NCBI GenBank assembly: GCA_035656335.1
Contig: DASRSS010000058.1
Coordinates: forward strand, 1 to 8,367
Source of the DNA: DASRSS01 sp035656335
GTDB taxonomy: Bacteria; Actinomycetota; Actinomycetes; Mycobacteriales; Jatrophihabitantaceae
Direction: 5' to 3'
Length of the DNA: 8,367 nucleotides
The translations under genes were made by a program, and so were the position numbers. The first letter of the stretch is position 1. Each line of letters opens with the position of its first letter. The notes under the pieces were generated by a model. It saw only the letters and a list, made by a program, of their open reading frames with translations, was not told the DNA's origin and ran no database searches. Positions 1 through 6,331 of this stretch are shown here, piece after piece.

Positions 1-303
1 CGGCTCCTGCAGCCGGACCACGCCGCGGTCGAGGTCGTCGCGGACCTCGACGTCGACGTCGGGCGCGTCGAGGGCGACGACGACGCGCCGCCGCGCCGCG
101 GTCGGGTCGGCGTCGAGCAGCCGCAGCGACGCCCGGGCTGCCTCGTTCATGGCGGCGTACTCGAGCTCCTCGAGATCGTCGTCGAGATACCACTCGCGCA
201 GCGCCGGCGTGACCGCGAACGCGGTCAGCGGGGCCGGGCCGAGTTCGCCGGTGTCGAGCAGGGCCCGCACGGCCGACGTGCTCGACGGCAGGTACACCCT
301 CAC
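1..303 (-). CDS. DUF6912 family protein (N-terminal 101 residues, runs off window)
   Basis: The reading frame begins MRVYLPSSTSAVRALLDTG and continues with TAFAVTPALREWYLDDDLEE and LEYAAMNEAARASLRLL. This is the conserved start of the short actinobacterial family DUF6912, whose function is unknown. The family is usually about 160-170 residues, so roughly the first 60% is present. The GTG start at 303-301 is chosen because a strong Shine-Dalgarno sequence, GGAGGG (complement of 309-314), lies 5 nt upstream. The start also overlaps the TGA of the upstream patatin gene by 4 bp (300-303, GTGA), so translation is probably coupled. It is the fourth gene of the minus-strand operon. The visible part is rich in acidic residues and has no signal peptide or membrane segment, so a cytoplasmic protein is likely. 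The family call comes from recognising the N-terminal motif, not from a database search. Confidence 0.82.
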   Translation of the reverse strand, partial: MRVYLPSSTSAVRALLDTGELGPAPLTAFAVTPALREWYLDDDLEELEYAAMNEAARASLRLLDADPTAARRRVVVALDAPDVDVEVRDDLDRGVVRLQEP

Positions 304-1355
304 GCGATCCCTCCGGACGCGTCCCGGACGGCGGACAGCCGGCGCGTGGACAGATCCCTGCGGAGCCGCTCGGCCACGCTCTGCGCGGCCGACTCCAGCA
401 CGTCACCGCGCGTGCGCGGATCCATCAGGTTGACCCCCATCGCGGTGAGTTCGGCGGCGCCGGGCGCGAGGACGTGCACGCGCATCCCCTGCGCGCGCAG
501 CGCGGTCACGTCGCGCTCCACCGTCCGCATGATCGTGCGGCGGACGCCACGGTCGACGTGCTCGAGCACGCTGTGCGGACGGGTCCGGCCACGGCCTCCC
601 ATCGGCACGAGCACGAACACCTCGTCCACGGCGGTGCCACGGAGCACGTCCGCGGAGGCATTCGACGCGACGCCCCCGTCGATGTACGGCACGCCGTCGA
701 TGGTCGTCGGCGCGTACCAGCCCGGGATCGAGCACGACGCGGTGACCGCGTCCGCCAGCGACGCGCGCCGCACGATCCGGGGCGTGCGGTTGCGGGTCGG
801 GCCGAGGTCGTCCCGGCCGAACACCACGCGGCGGCCGGCTGCCTGGTCGACCGCGATCACCCACGGCCGCGGCCGGTCGGGCCAACGGTCCCCGAAGCCG
901 GCCTCCGCGGTGATCGCGCGCAGCAGCTCGTGGATCGGCGCGAGCGTGCCACGGCCGGTGGGCAACAGGCCGGACAGCGCGACGAGCGGCGAGATGCGCC
1001 CCGGGTGCAGGGCCGCGTCCAGGAGCAGGTGCGGCGCCGCCGGGCGTAGGCCCGGGCGCGGCGGCAGGGCGGCACCGGTTCCGTCGTAGTCGTAGCCGAT
1101 CACCGGATCCTCCGGCAACGGCACTCCCTGGTGGTGCCGGCACAGAGCCTCCACCGGCAACCCGCAGCCGAGCATCCCGGCCGCGACCGACCCGGCAGAC
1201 GTGCCGACGGCGAGATCGAACTCCCGCACGTCTACGCCGAGCACGTCCTGCAGCGCGGCCAGCGCGCCGAGCATCCACGCGAAACCGAGCACGCCGCCGC
1301 CGCCGAGCACCAGCGCGCGGCGAGGTTCACGTGTGGTCAGCCGCGCAACACCCAT
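300..1355 (-). CDS. Patatin-like phospholipase / acyl hydrolase
   Basis: This 351-residue protein has the full patatin set. The glycine-rich oxyanion-hole motif GGGGVLG is at residues 18-24, the nucleophile elbow GTSAG at 51-55 (Ser53), and the catalytic aspartate in the DGG motif at 226-228 (Asp226). Such proteins are Ser-Asp dyad lipid acyl hydrolases related to RssA-type bacterial patatins. The substrate cannot be told from sequence. There is no signal peptide or clear membrane helix, so a cytoplasmic or membrane-peripheral location is likely. The ATG at 1355-1353 sits 7 residues before the first beta strand (RRALVLGGG), as usual for the family. The Shine-Dalgarno is weak, and the 25-bp gap to the upstream CpaE-like gene suggests co-transcription. 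Its stop overlaps the next gene's GTG start. Being third in a SAF/CpaE-like operon is unusual but does not by itself define its role. Confidence 0.93.
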   Translation of the reverse strand: MGVARLTTREPRRALVLGGGGVLGFAWMLGALAALQDVLGVDVREFDLAVGTSAGSVAAGMLGCGLPVEALCRHHQGVPLPEDPVIGYDYDGTGAALPPRPGLRPAAPHLLLDAALHPGRISPLVALSGLLPTGRGTLAPIHELLRAITAEAGFGDRWPDRPRPWVIAVDQAAGRRVVFGRDDLGPTRNRTPRIVRRASLADAVTASCSIPGWYAPTTIDGVPYIDGGVASNASADVLRGTAVDEVFVLVPMGGRGRTRPHSVLEHVDRGVRRTIMRTVERDVTALRAQGMRVHVLAPGAAELTAMGVNLMDPRTRGDVLESAAQSVAERLRRDLSTRRLSAVRDASGGIA

Positions 1356-1380
1356 CCGGCCATTGTCACACCAAACGCGA

Positions 1381-2676
1381 TCATCGCCGGCGGTGCGCGC
1401 CCGTCGGCACGCCGATCACGGCGCCGGCGAGGTCGACCAGCGCGGCGCGCAACTGGCCGCGCCGGCTGGTCTCGGCGAGCGTCTTGCCGCGGGCCAGCGC
1501 GGCATCGACCGCCGCCTGATCGAGCGGCAGGAACGCCGCGGGACGGCAGCCGGCGAAGCGCTCCAGCGCGCCGGTGAGCTCGGCGACCGGGTCGCCCGGC
1601 ACGACGCCCCGGCGCACCCGGTTGAGCACCACCCACGGCGCCACGGACAGGTCCAGCTCGCGCAGCTCCCCGAGCGCGCGCACCAGTCGCTGCATCCCGA
1701 TCGGGTCGGCAGCACCGACGACGATGATCACGTCGGCCGCGTCCAGCACCGCGAGCGTGGCGCCGTTGCGGCGCGGCGCGAGGGTGTCGAAGGACAGCTC
1801 CTCGTCGGTCTCCAGCGAGAATCCGCAGTCCACGACGATGCAGTCAGACAGCCCGCGGGCCGCGTCCAACACCGACTCGACCGCCGCCGGGCGCAGCTCG
1901 GGCCAGCGCGCCGCGACGGGGATCCCGGTCAGCACGCGCAGCCCCGGCGTGAGCTGCCAGCACAGCGTGGCGAGGGCGGCCGGGTCCAGCCGGGTGGCCG
2001 CGGCCTGCCGGCACGCGGCGGCGAGTCCCGGCGAGTCGTCGAGCAGCCCGAGCGCGGGAGCCACGCTCGCGCCGTAGACGTCCGCGTCGATCAGCAGGGC
2101 GGCGAGCCCATGGCGACCGATCTCGTCGGCCAGGCCGATCGCCACCGTGGTGCGGCCCGGGGCGCCGGTCGGACCCCAGACCGCGATGACGCGGCCGCGC
2201 CGGGTGGCCGCGGTCGCCGGCTCCGGGGCGATACCGCCGGGCGGCACGGCCAGCGACGCCGTCGGGTCGCCGAAGCTCCGCTCGCGTGCCGTCGGCGGGA
2301 CGCTGTCGGCGCCCGTGGCACGCACCGCCTCCAGCAGCACGGTCGCGACGACCGCCGGCTCCGCGTCGTCGGGGACCAGCTCCGCGATGCCGAGCGCGCG
2401 CAGCCGGTCCTCGGCCTCGGGGTCGTTGCGGGGCACCACGCCGACGGGCACCACGCCCGCAGCCAGCAGCCGGTCGACCGCATCGGCGTCAAGGTGCCGC
2501 AGGGCGGCGGAGACCAGCGCGGCCCGGCCCTGCCCGGTCGCTGCAACCGCGAGCAGCTCGACCACGTCCACGCACCGGCGCGCCACCGTGACGCCGAACT
2601 GGCCACCCTCCAGCGCGGCGACCAGCCCGGTCTCCCAGGCGGCGCCGGCCGCCGCGGTCAGCACGGGGAGCTTCAT
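1381..2676 (-). CDS. CpaE/MinD-like P-loop ATPase (Flp pilus assembly type)
   Basis: This 431-residue protein has two parts. Residues 1-125 look like a receiver-like or atypical N-terminal domain, as in CpaE/TadZ. A Pro/Ala linker (about 126-160) leads to a ParA/MinD-type ATPase domain (about 161-425). Visible motifs are the P-loop GPTGAPGRTT at 168-177, the Walker A' strand LLIDADVYG at 194-202 and the Walker B-like strand CIVVDCGF near residue 285. The P-loop departs from the deviant Walker A (KGGxGKTT): the nucleotide-contacting Lys is Arg175 and the signature Lys is replaced by Thr170. CpaE/TadZ proteins help place Tad pilus machinery at the pole. The gene directly follows a SAF-domain (CpaB-like) gene after 22 bp, which supports this assignment. 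No CpaF/TadA or pilin gene is seen in the window. An alternative is an Ssd/MinD-like septum or positioning regulator. Confidence 0.85.
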   Translation of the reverse strand: MKLPVLTAAAGAAWETGLVAALEGGQFGVTVARRCVDVVELLAVAATGQGRAALVSAALRHLDADAVDRLLAAGVVPVGVVPRNDPEAEDRLRALGIAELVPDDAEPAVVATVLLEAVRATGADSVPPTARERSFGDPTASLAVPPGGIAPEPATAATRRGRVIAVWGPTGAPGRTTVAIGLADEIGRHGLAALLIDADVYGASVAPALGLLDDSPGLAAACRQAAATRLDPAALATLCWQLTPGLRVLTGIPVAARWPELRPAAVESVLDAARGLSDCIVVDCGFSLETDEELSFDTLAPRRNGATLAVLDAADVIIVVGAADPIGMQRLVRALGELRELDLSVAPWVVLNRVRRGVVPGDPVAELTGALERFAGCRPAAFLPLDQAAVDAALARGKTLAETSRRGQLRAALVDLAGAVIGVPTGAHRRR

Positions 2677-2698
2677 GCCCGGCCCGTGCCCGCGCTGC

Positions 2699-3415
2699 TC
2701 ACGACGACCCGGCCAGGCAGCCGGTGAGGCTGGGCAGGTTCGTCGCCACGTCCTGCGCGGACGTGCCGGTCAGCACGCCCGCCCGGATCACCGCGTCCTT
2801 GTCGGCCAGCGCGGCCACCACGCGATCGGCCAGCCGCGGCGACACAGTGAGGACGACGTCCTGCCCGACTCCGGCGCCGATCGCGTCGCTGCCAGCGTGC
2901 ACGTCCTGCACGGTGACGTCCGCGAGCAGCACGACGGAGCTGCACGCGGGAGTGGACAGCCAGATCTCCACGCGTTCGCCGCGACGCAGCTGCGGCGCGT
3001 CGCGCGCCTGCAGCGGAACGCTGATCGTGGTCGACTCGTCCGGCGTGCCGAGCGCGGCCGCGGGGAGCAATTCCCCTTTACCCAGCGGGCGATTCAGCTG
3101 CCGGCCAACGGCCTTGTCCTGGTCGGCGAGATAAATCTGGTTCGATGGCAACCGCACGTCCACCTGCGTCAGGTCGTCCGCGCGCAGCGTCGCTCCGGCG
3201 GCGAGCGAGCGGGTGAGCGCGAGCACGCGGCGGGTGTGTTGCGCGCCGGAGACGACCTTGGCCCCGATCAGCACCGCGGCGAGCACGAGCACGAGACCGC
3301 CGACGAGTCGCGCGTCGAGCCAGCGCGGTGTCCGGACCCGGTTCGGCGACGGGGACGGCGGCGCGGGCGCGGCCTGCCGTTCGTCGCCGGACGTCCCGCT
3401 CCGGAATCCCCCCAT
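2699..3415 (-). CDS. SAF domain-containing membrane protein (CpaB/RcpC-like)
   Basis: The 238-residue product has a Pro/Ser-rich cytoplasmic tail (1-35), one membrane helix (about 36-55, ARLVGGLVLVLAAVLIGAKV), then a SAF domain (about 62-125). The SAF domain carries the typical pattern LAAGATLRADDLTQVDV, a central VGRQLNRPLGKGELL and a following TTISVPL strand. SAF proteins of this type resemble the CpaB/RcpC periplasmic component of Flp pilus assembly, but are shorter than full-length CpaB. Two cysteines only, Cys158 and Cys233, lie in the exported part and could form a disulfide. The frame stays open upstream into the divergent HTH gene. The ATG at 3415-3413 is chosen because the SAF domain needs only a short N-tail and a promoter-like sequence lies just upstream. 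It is the first gene of the minus-strand operon. Confidence 0.85.
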   Translation of the reverse strand: MGGFRSGTSGDERQAAPAPPSPSPNRVRTPRWLDARLVGGLVLVLAAVLIGAKVVSGAQHTRRVLALTRSLAAGATLRADDLTQVDVRLPSNQIYLADQDKAVGRQLNRPLGKGELLPAAALGTPDESTTISVPLQARDAPQLRRGERVEIWLSTPACSSVVLLADVTVQDVHAGSDAIGAGVGQDVVLTVSPRLADRVVAALADKDAVIRAGVLTGTSAQDVATNLPSLTGCLAGSS

Positions 3416-3423
3416 GTCGGCAA

Positions 3424-3452
3424 ATAATGCTCGCTTCGCGCGCTTCTGGGAA
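3424..3452 (-). promoter_or_regulatory. Candidate promoter of the SAF/CpaE-like operon
   Basis: Read on the minus strand there is TTCCCA (-35, 3452-3447), a 17-bp spacer and CATTAT (-10, 3429-3424). Each hexamer matches 4 of 6 sigma-70-type consensus bases. The -10 ends 8 nt before the ATG and no Shine-Dalgarno is present, so the transcript would be leaderless or nearly so, which is common in actinobacteria. It is the only A/T-rich patch in this intergenic region. Confidence 0.45.
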
Positions 3453-3467
3453 CCGCTCGCGCGCAGC

Positions 3468-3476
3468 TGTGGACAA
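3468..3476 (-). promoter_or_regulatory. DnaA box (TTGTCCACA) in the divergent intergenic region
   Basis: The plus strand reads TGTGGACAA, so the minus strand reads TTGTCCACA, the preferred DnaA box of streptomycetes and mycobacteria. It is a single perfect copy between the divergent SAF and HTH genes. It overlaps TGGACA (3470-3475), a possible -35 for the HTH gene. A single box does not make an origin. It could be a DnaA-responsive regulatory site or chance. Confidence 0.45.
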
Positions 3477-3515
3477 CGTGCACGAGCTCCGGATCGTCCT
3501 GTCACACTGGCGGCC

Positions 3516-3767
3516 ATGGCAGCCGATCGCTTCCTCACCCCGGCGGACGTCGCCGAGGTCCTCAACATCTCGATGTCGCAGACCATGGCGCTGTTGCGCT
3601 CCGGCGAACTGGTCGGGATCAAGATCGGCGGACGCGGCCAGTGGCGCGTCGAGCGGGACAAGCTGGAGGAGTACATCGGGCGCATGTACGACCAGACCCG
3701 TGAGTTCGTCGCGGCGCACCCGTTCAGCGAGGACGACGCCGCGGACGCGGATCAGACCTCGCGGTAG
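3516..3767 (+). CDS. Excisionase/BldC-like helix-turn-helix DNA-binding protein
   Basis: This small 83-residue protein is almost entirely a MerR-type winged HTH of the excisionase/BldC class (residues 5-56). The segments are RFLTPADVAEVLNIS (first helices), QTMALLRSGELVGIKIGG (recognition helix and wing) and RGQWRVERDKLEEYI (wing strand and last helix). An acidic tail follows (71-83). Such proteins bind DNA, often as cooperative multimers on direct repeats. This subtype, with the GGRGQWR wing, is widespread as a stand-alone gene in actinobacteria. The ATG at 3516 is preferred because it directly precedes the HTH; the frame is open much further upstream but that part is antisense to the SAF gene. 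There is no Shine-Dalgarno. It is divergent from the SAF operon and overlaps the convergent gene by 16 bp (3752-3767). It may regulate its neighbours, but this is inference. Confidence 0.88.
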   Translation: MAADRFLTPADVAEVLNISMSQTMALLRSGELVGIKIGGRGQWRVERDKLEEYIGRMYDQTREFVAAHPFSEDDAADADQTSR

Positions 3768-4309
3768 ACGGCGATCAGCGCGGCCATCGGGATCAGCAGC
3801 TCCTCGCGCACCGCGCGCGCCCGGCGCTGCTCGCCGGGCGCGTGCACCGCGGCCTCGACGAAGTCGGCACCGACCCGGTCGACGGTCGCGTGCAGGGTCG
3901 ACCCATCCGTCAGCCGCACCGTGAGCGGCGAGCGGTCCCGGGCGATCCGGCGCAGCACGAACCACAACCCCAGCCGCGCGGTGACCGGATCGAGCGAGTC
4001 CGGGGCGGCGGTCAACCTGCCGAGCCCGCCGATCGCGGTGACCGCGCCCAGGCGCACCAACGCCTCGCGCCCGTTGTCCTGGTCGAGCAGCACCCAGTCC
4101 GGGCCCGCCCGGCTGACCGTGCCGACGACGACGCCTCCGCCGGCCGTCCGCAGCCGCACCGGCGAGCCGATCGCGGGACGGAGCCGGTCGAGCAGCGTCA
4201 GCGTGCCGAGCTCGGCGCGGACCCGCTCGTCCACCTCGCCGGCCCGTTCGGCCACCTCGAGGGCGTCGGCCTGCGCCTCGAGATCGGCGAACATCGACTC
4301 CCAGCGCAT
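3752..4309 (-). CDS. Conserved actinobacterial protein of unknown function with two barrel-like repeats
   Basis: This is a 185-residue soluble protein. It starts MRWESMFADLEAQADALE, a helix typical of a conserved actinobacterial family without known function. I see two similar segments, residues 49-96 and 127-184. Each begins SP, has short alternating strands, a G(D/S/G) turn and a TV(S/D)R(A/V)G(P/A)D motif, and resembles a small SH3/Sm-like beta-barrel. A helix (about 107-124, DPVTARLGLWFVLRRIAR) joins them. There is no signal peptide, membrane helix or catalytic motif. The ATG at 4309-4307 is supported by GGGGTGG (complement of 4312-4318), 2 nt or more upstream, and by the family start MRW. 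A later in-frame ATG at 4294 is less likely. Its 3' end overlaps the 3' end of the HTH gene by 16 bp. Confidence 0.78.
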   Translation of the reverse strand: MRWESMFADLEAQADALEVAERAGEVDERVRAELGTLTLLDRLRPAIGSPVRLRTAGGGVVVGTVSRAGPDWVLLDQDNGREALVRLGAVTAIGGLGRLTAAPDSLDPVTARLGLWFVLRRIARDRSPLTVRLTDGSTLHATVDRVGADFVEAAVHAPGEQRRARAVREELLIPMAALIAVYREV

Positions 4310-4327
4310 CGCACCACCCCGCGGCCG

Positions 4328-4356
4328 ATCCTGGCCGCCCGGCCGGTCGTGATCAA
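4328..4356 (-). promoter_or_regulatory. Candidate promoter for the 185-residue conserved protein
   Basis: On the minus strand TTGATC (4356-4351), a 17-bp spacer and CAGGAT (4333-4328) fit a sigma-70-type promoter moderately well (4/6 and 3/6). The distance to the ATG at 4309 leaves a leader of about 12 nt that contains the GGGGTGG ribosome-binding sequence. It lies back to back with the nickel transporter promoter. Confidence 0.35.
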
Positions 4357-4383
4357 GGCCCGCGCGTGAGCCGATGGATGCCG

Positions 4384-4413
4384 CTGACTATTGCGAACGA
4401 CTTGCATTAGGGT
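4384..4413 (+). promoter_or_regulatory. Promoter of the nickel/cobalt transporter
   Basis: CTGACT (4384-4389), an 18-bp spacer and TAGGGT (4408-4413) match the actinomycete vegetative consensus TTGACR-N16-18-TAGRRT well; the -10 fits TAGRRT exactly. The predicted start of transcription, 7 nt after the last base of the -10, is 4420, the A of an ATG. The spacer contains the Nur-like operator listed separately, a position suited to repression by blocking RNA polymerase. Confidence 0.6.
4391..4407 (+). promoter_or_regulatory. Nur-box-like operator (nickel-responsive Fur family)
   Basis: TTGCGA-ACGAC-TTGCAT fits the Streptomyces Nur box tTGCaa-N5-ttGCAA, with the conserved TGC and GCA cores at the right spacing and 9 of 12 half-site bases matching. 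It fills the -35/-10 spacer of the transporter promoter. Nur is the nickel-sensing Fur-family repressor that shuts off nickel uptake genes when nickel is plentiful. Site, position and target gene agree. Whether this organism has Nur cannot be seen here. Confidence 0.6.
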
Positions 4414-4419
4414 GGACGC

Positions 4420-4461
4420 ATGATCGGCGGAGCGGACCAGACGGGTCGGAGCGCGCCGTGA
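4420..4461 (+). CDS. Candidate leaderless 13-codon upstream ORF, coupled to the transporter
   Basis: An ATG at the predicted transcription start opens a frame encoding MIGGADQTGRSAP. It stops at TGA 4459-4461, which overlaps the transporter's GTG start (4458-4460) in the sequence GTGA. The spacing between the TAGGGT -10 and the ATG (6 nt) is ideal for a leaderless mRNA. Ribosomes ending on this frame could re-initiate on the GTG, helped by GGAG at 4448-4451. The peptide has no His or Cys, so a metal-sensing role for the peptide itself is unlikely; simple translational coupling is more plausible. No expression evidence exists in the sequence. Confidence 0.45.
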   Translation: MIGGADQTGRSAP

Positions 4462-5627
4462 CGAGCACGTTGCGCGCCCCCCGCAGCCCGCAGGCCTCGC
4501 GCCTGGTCCGCTTCCGGGAATCGCTGGACCGCCAGGACCGGCGCTCACTCGCGGGCATGGCCGGGTTCATCGTGCTGCTGCACGTGCTCGGCTTCGGGAT
4601 CCTGTTCGGCTTCATCATCCCGCGGCACTACCAGCTGGGCGGCGAACACCCGGTCTTCACCGTCGGCGTCGGCGTGCTCGCCTACACGTTCGGGTTACGG
4701 CATGCGTTCGACGCCGACCACATCGCCGCCGTGGACAACACGACCCGCAAGCTGCTCGCCGACAACGTCGAACTCGAGGCGGCCGGCCGGCCGGCGCGCA
4801 AACCGCTGTCCATCGGATTCTGGTTCTCGCTCGGGCACTCGACGATCGTGTTCCTGCTGTCGTTCCTGCTGTCGGTCGGCGTGAAGGCGCTCGCCGGCCC
4901 GGTCGAGAACGACAACTCGGCGCTGCACTCGGTCACGGGCGTCATCGGCGCGTCCGTGTCCGGCGTGTTCCTCTGGATTCTCGGCATCCTCAACCTGGTC
5001 GTGCTGGCGGGGATCCTGCGCGTTTTCCGTGGCATGCGGCGCGGCGTGTACGACGAGGCGGAGCTCGAGGAGCACCTCAACAAGCGCGGCTTCATGAACC
5101 GGTTCCTCAACGGGCTGACCAAGTCCGTCCGCAAGGCCTGGCACATCTACCCGGTCGGCGTGCTGTTCGGGCTCGGCTTCGACACCGCCACCGAGGTGGG
5201 ACTGCTGGTGCTCGCCGGTGGCGCGGCCGCGTTCAACCTGCCGTTCTACTCGATCCTGGTGCTGCCCATCCTGTTCGCGGGCGGCATGTGCCTGATGGAC
5301 ACCGTCGACGGCGTCTTCATGAACTTCGCGTACGGCTGGGCGTTCGCCAAACCGGTGCGCAAGGTGTTCTACAACATCACGATCACGTCGATCTCGGTGG
5401 CCGTGGCGCTGATCATCGGCAGCGTCGAACTCATCGGCGTGCTGGCCGACCAGGCGAACATCACGTCCGGGCCGATCGCGATGATCGCGGACATCCCGCT
5501 CGACTACGCCGGCTACGGCATCGTCGCCGTGTTCTTCGGCGCCTGGCTGATCGCTCTGGCCGTCTGGAGGTACGGGCACATAGAGGAGAAGTGGTCCGCC
5601 GGGCTGGCCGGCGCGCGGAACGACTAA
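4458..5627 (+). CDS. HoxN/HupN/NixA (NiCoT) family nickel/cobalt permease
   Basis: This 389-residue, largely hydrophobic protein imports Ni2+ and/or Co2+ across the cytoplasmic membrane. All NiCoT signatures are present: RHAFDADHIAAVDN (81-94, with the essential HX4DH, His82-Asp87-His88), FSLGHSTIV (123-131), LGFDTATEV (239-247) and GGMCLMDTVDGVFMNFAYGW (275-294). About eight membrane helices are expected, with a charged cytoplasmic loop around 188-230. The upstream in-frame ATG at 4374 is rejected because it would put the promoter and Nur-like site inside the gene. GTG at 4458 has GGAG (4448-4451) 6 nt upstream and gives a normal N-terminus. The Nur-like box argues for nickel-dependent control and hence nickel as a main substrate, which is inference. 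No nickel enzyme gene is in the window. A PilZ gene follows after 33 bp. Confidence 0.95.
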   Translation: MTSTLRAPRSPQASRLVRFRESLDRQDRRSLAGMAGFIVLLHVLGFGILFGFIIPRHYQLGGEHPVFTVGVGVLAYTFGLRHAFDADHIAAVDNTTRKLLADNVELEAAGRPARKPLSIGFWFSLGHSTIVFLLSFLLSVGVKALAGPVENDNSALHSVTGVIGASVSGVFLWILGILNLVVLAGILRVFRGMRRGVYDEAELEEHLNKRGFMNRFLNGLTKSVRKAWHIYPVGVLFGLGFDTATEVGLLVLAGGAAAFNLPFYSILVLPILFAGGMCLMDTVDGVFMNFAYGWAFAKPVRKVFYNITITSISVAVALIIGSVELIGVLADQANITSGPIAMIADIPLDYAGYGIVAVFFGAWLIALAVWRYGHIEEKWSAGLAGARND

Positions 5628-5660
5628 CCTAGGGGCGCCCAGTCCCCGACGTTTCGGCCG

Positions 5661-6326
5661 GTGAGCGTGCTTCCGAACATCAACGACCCGGTTATCGTGC
5701 GCACGTGGGCCGGTGACGAGTTCCGCAGCCGCATCGAGGACAAGCGCGGCGCGTTGATCTGCGTCGCCGCGCCGCTCGACCCGCCGGTGCGCGAGCGGAT
5801 GCACGAGGGCGCCGAGCTGTTCTTGACCTGGACGTCCGGGGACGGCGTGGCCGTGCTGCCGGTGCGGCTGGCGCTGCCGAACATCGCGGACACGATCACG
5901 CTGTGGGGCCTGCGGCCGATCGGCGAGGTGTGGCGGGAGCAGCGCCGCGAGTTCGTGCGCGTCGACGTGGACGGCCCGATGACGATGAGCGTGCCGAGCC
6001 CGCAGTCGCCCGAGCCGCAGGTGCTGAACGCGCGCCTGGTCGACATCGGCGAGGCGGCCCTGCAGGCGGCGGTGACGAGCAGCGAGCTGTCGATCCTGCT
6101 GGGGGGCAACCGGCAGCCGCTGGCCGAGGGCACCACCCTGCTGTCCTCGTTCCGGCTGGGCGACACCGACTTCGCGCTATCCGGCCGGGTGACGGCGCGG
6201 CGCCCGCACTATCCGGAGATCGGCTGGCTGAGCGTGATCGTCGCGTTCGATCACCTGCCGCAGGAGGAGAACCTGCTGCGCCGCGAGATCTACGCCCAGC
6301 AGTTGCGCGTCCGCCGCCCGAGCTGA
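5661..6326 (+). CDS. PilZ domain protein with YcgR-like N-terminal domain
   Basis: The 221-residue protein has an N-terminal beta-rich YcgR-like domain (about 1-90; NDPVIVRTWAGDEFRSRIED opens it) and a PilZ domain (about 92-215). The first c-di-GMP motif RxxxR is intact in QRREFVRV (Arg96, Arg100). The second, normally (D/N)xSxxG, reads DIGEAA at 128-133, so both the Ser and the Gly are lost. Canonical members bind c-di-GMP and act as effectors; binding here may be weakened or absent. The GTG at 5661 fits the domain boundary, but no Shine-Dalgarno is evident. The gene lies 33 bp after the transporter stop and may be co-transcribed. There is no signal peptide or membrane helix, so it should be cytoplasmic. 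It converges on the next gene with only 5 bp between stops. Confidence 0.85.
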   Translation: MSVLPNINDPVIVRTWAGDEFRSRIEDKRGALICVAAPLDPPVRERMHEGAELFLTWTSGDGVAVLPVRLALPNIADTITLWGLRPIGEVWREQRREFVRVDVDGPMTMSVPSPQSPEPQVLNARLVDIGEAALQAAVTSSELSILLGGNRQPLAEGTTLLSSFRLGDTDFALSGRVTARRPHYPEIGWLSVIVAFDHLPQEENLLRREIYAQQLRVRRPS

Positions 6327-6331
6327 GTTAC

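Noticed and set aside
346..1089. Long plus-strand frames opposite the patatin gene, and similar ones opposite other genes
   Set aside because: These are antisense shadows typical of GC-rich DNA, with Arg/Ala/Pro-rich products. The genes on the other strand have clear family motifs.
4374..4457. ATG start at 4374 for the nickel transporter
   Set aside because: It would place the promoter and Nur-like box inside the coding region and add 28 residues without family precedent; GTG at 4458 has a ribosome-binding site.
5626..5631. TAACCT as a -10 for a separate PilZ promoter
   Set aside because: It overlaps the transporter stop and has no -35 at 16-18 bp; co-transcription with the transporter is simpler.
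5633..5640. GGGCGCCC palindrome between the transporter and PilZ genes as operator or terminator
   Set aside because: An 8-bp palindrome of G and C is common in such DNA and the stem is too short for a terminator.
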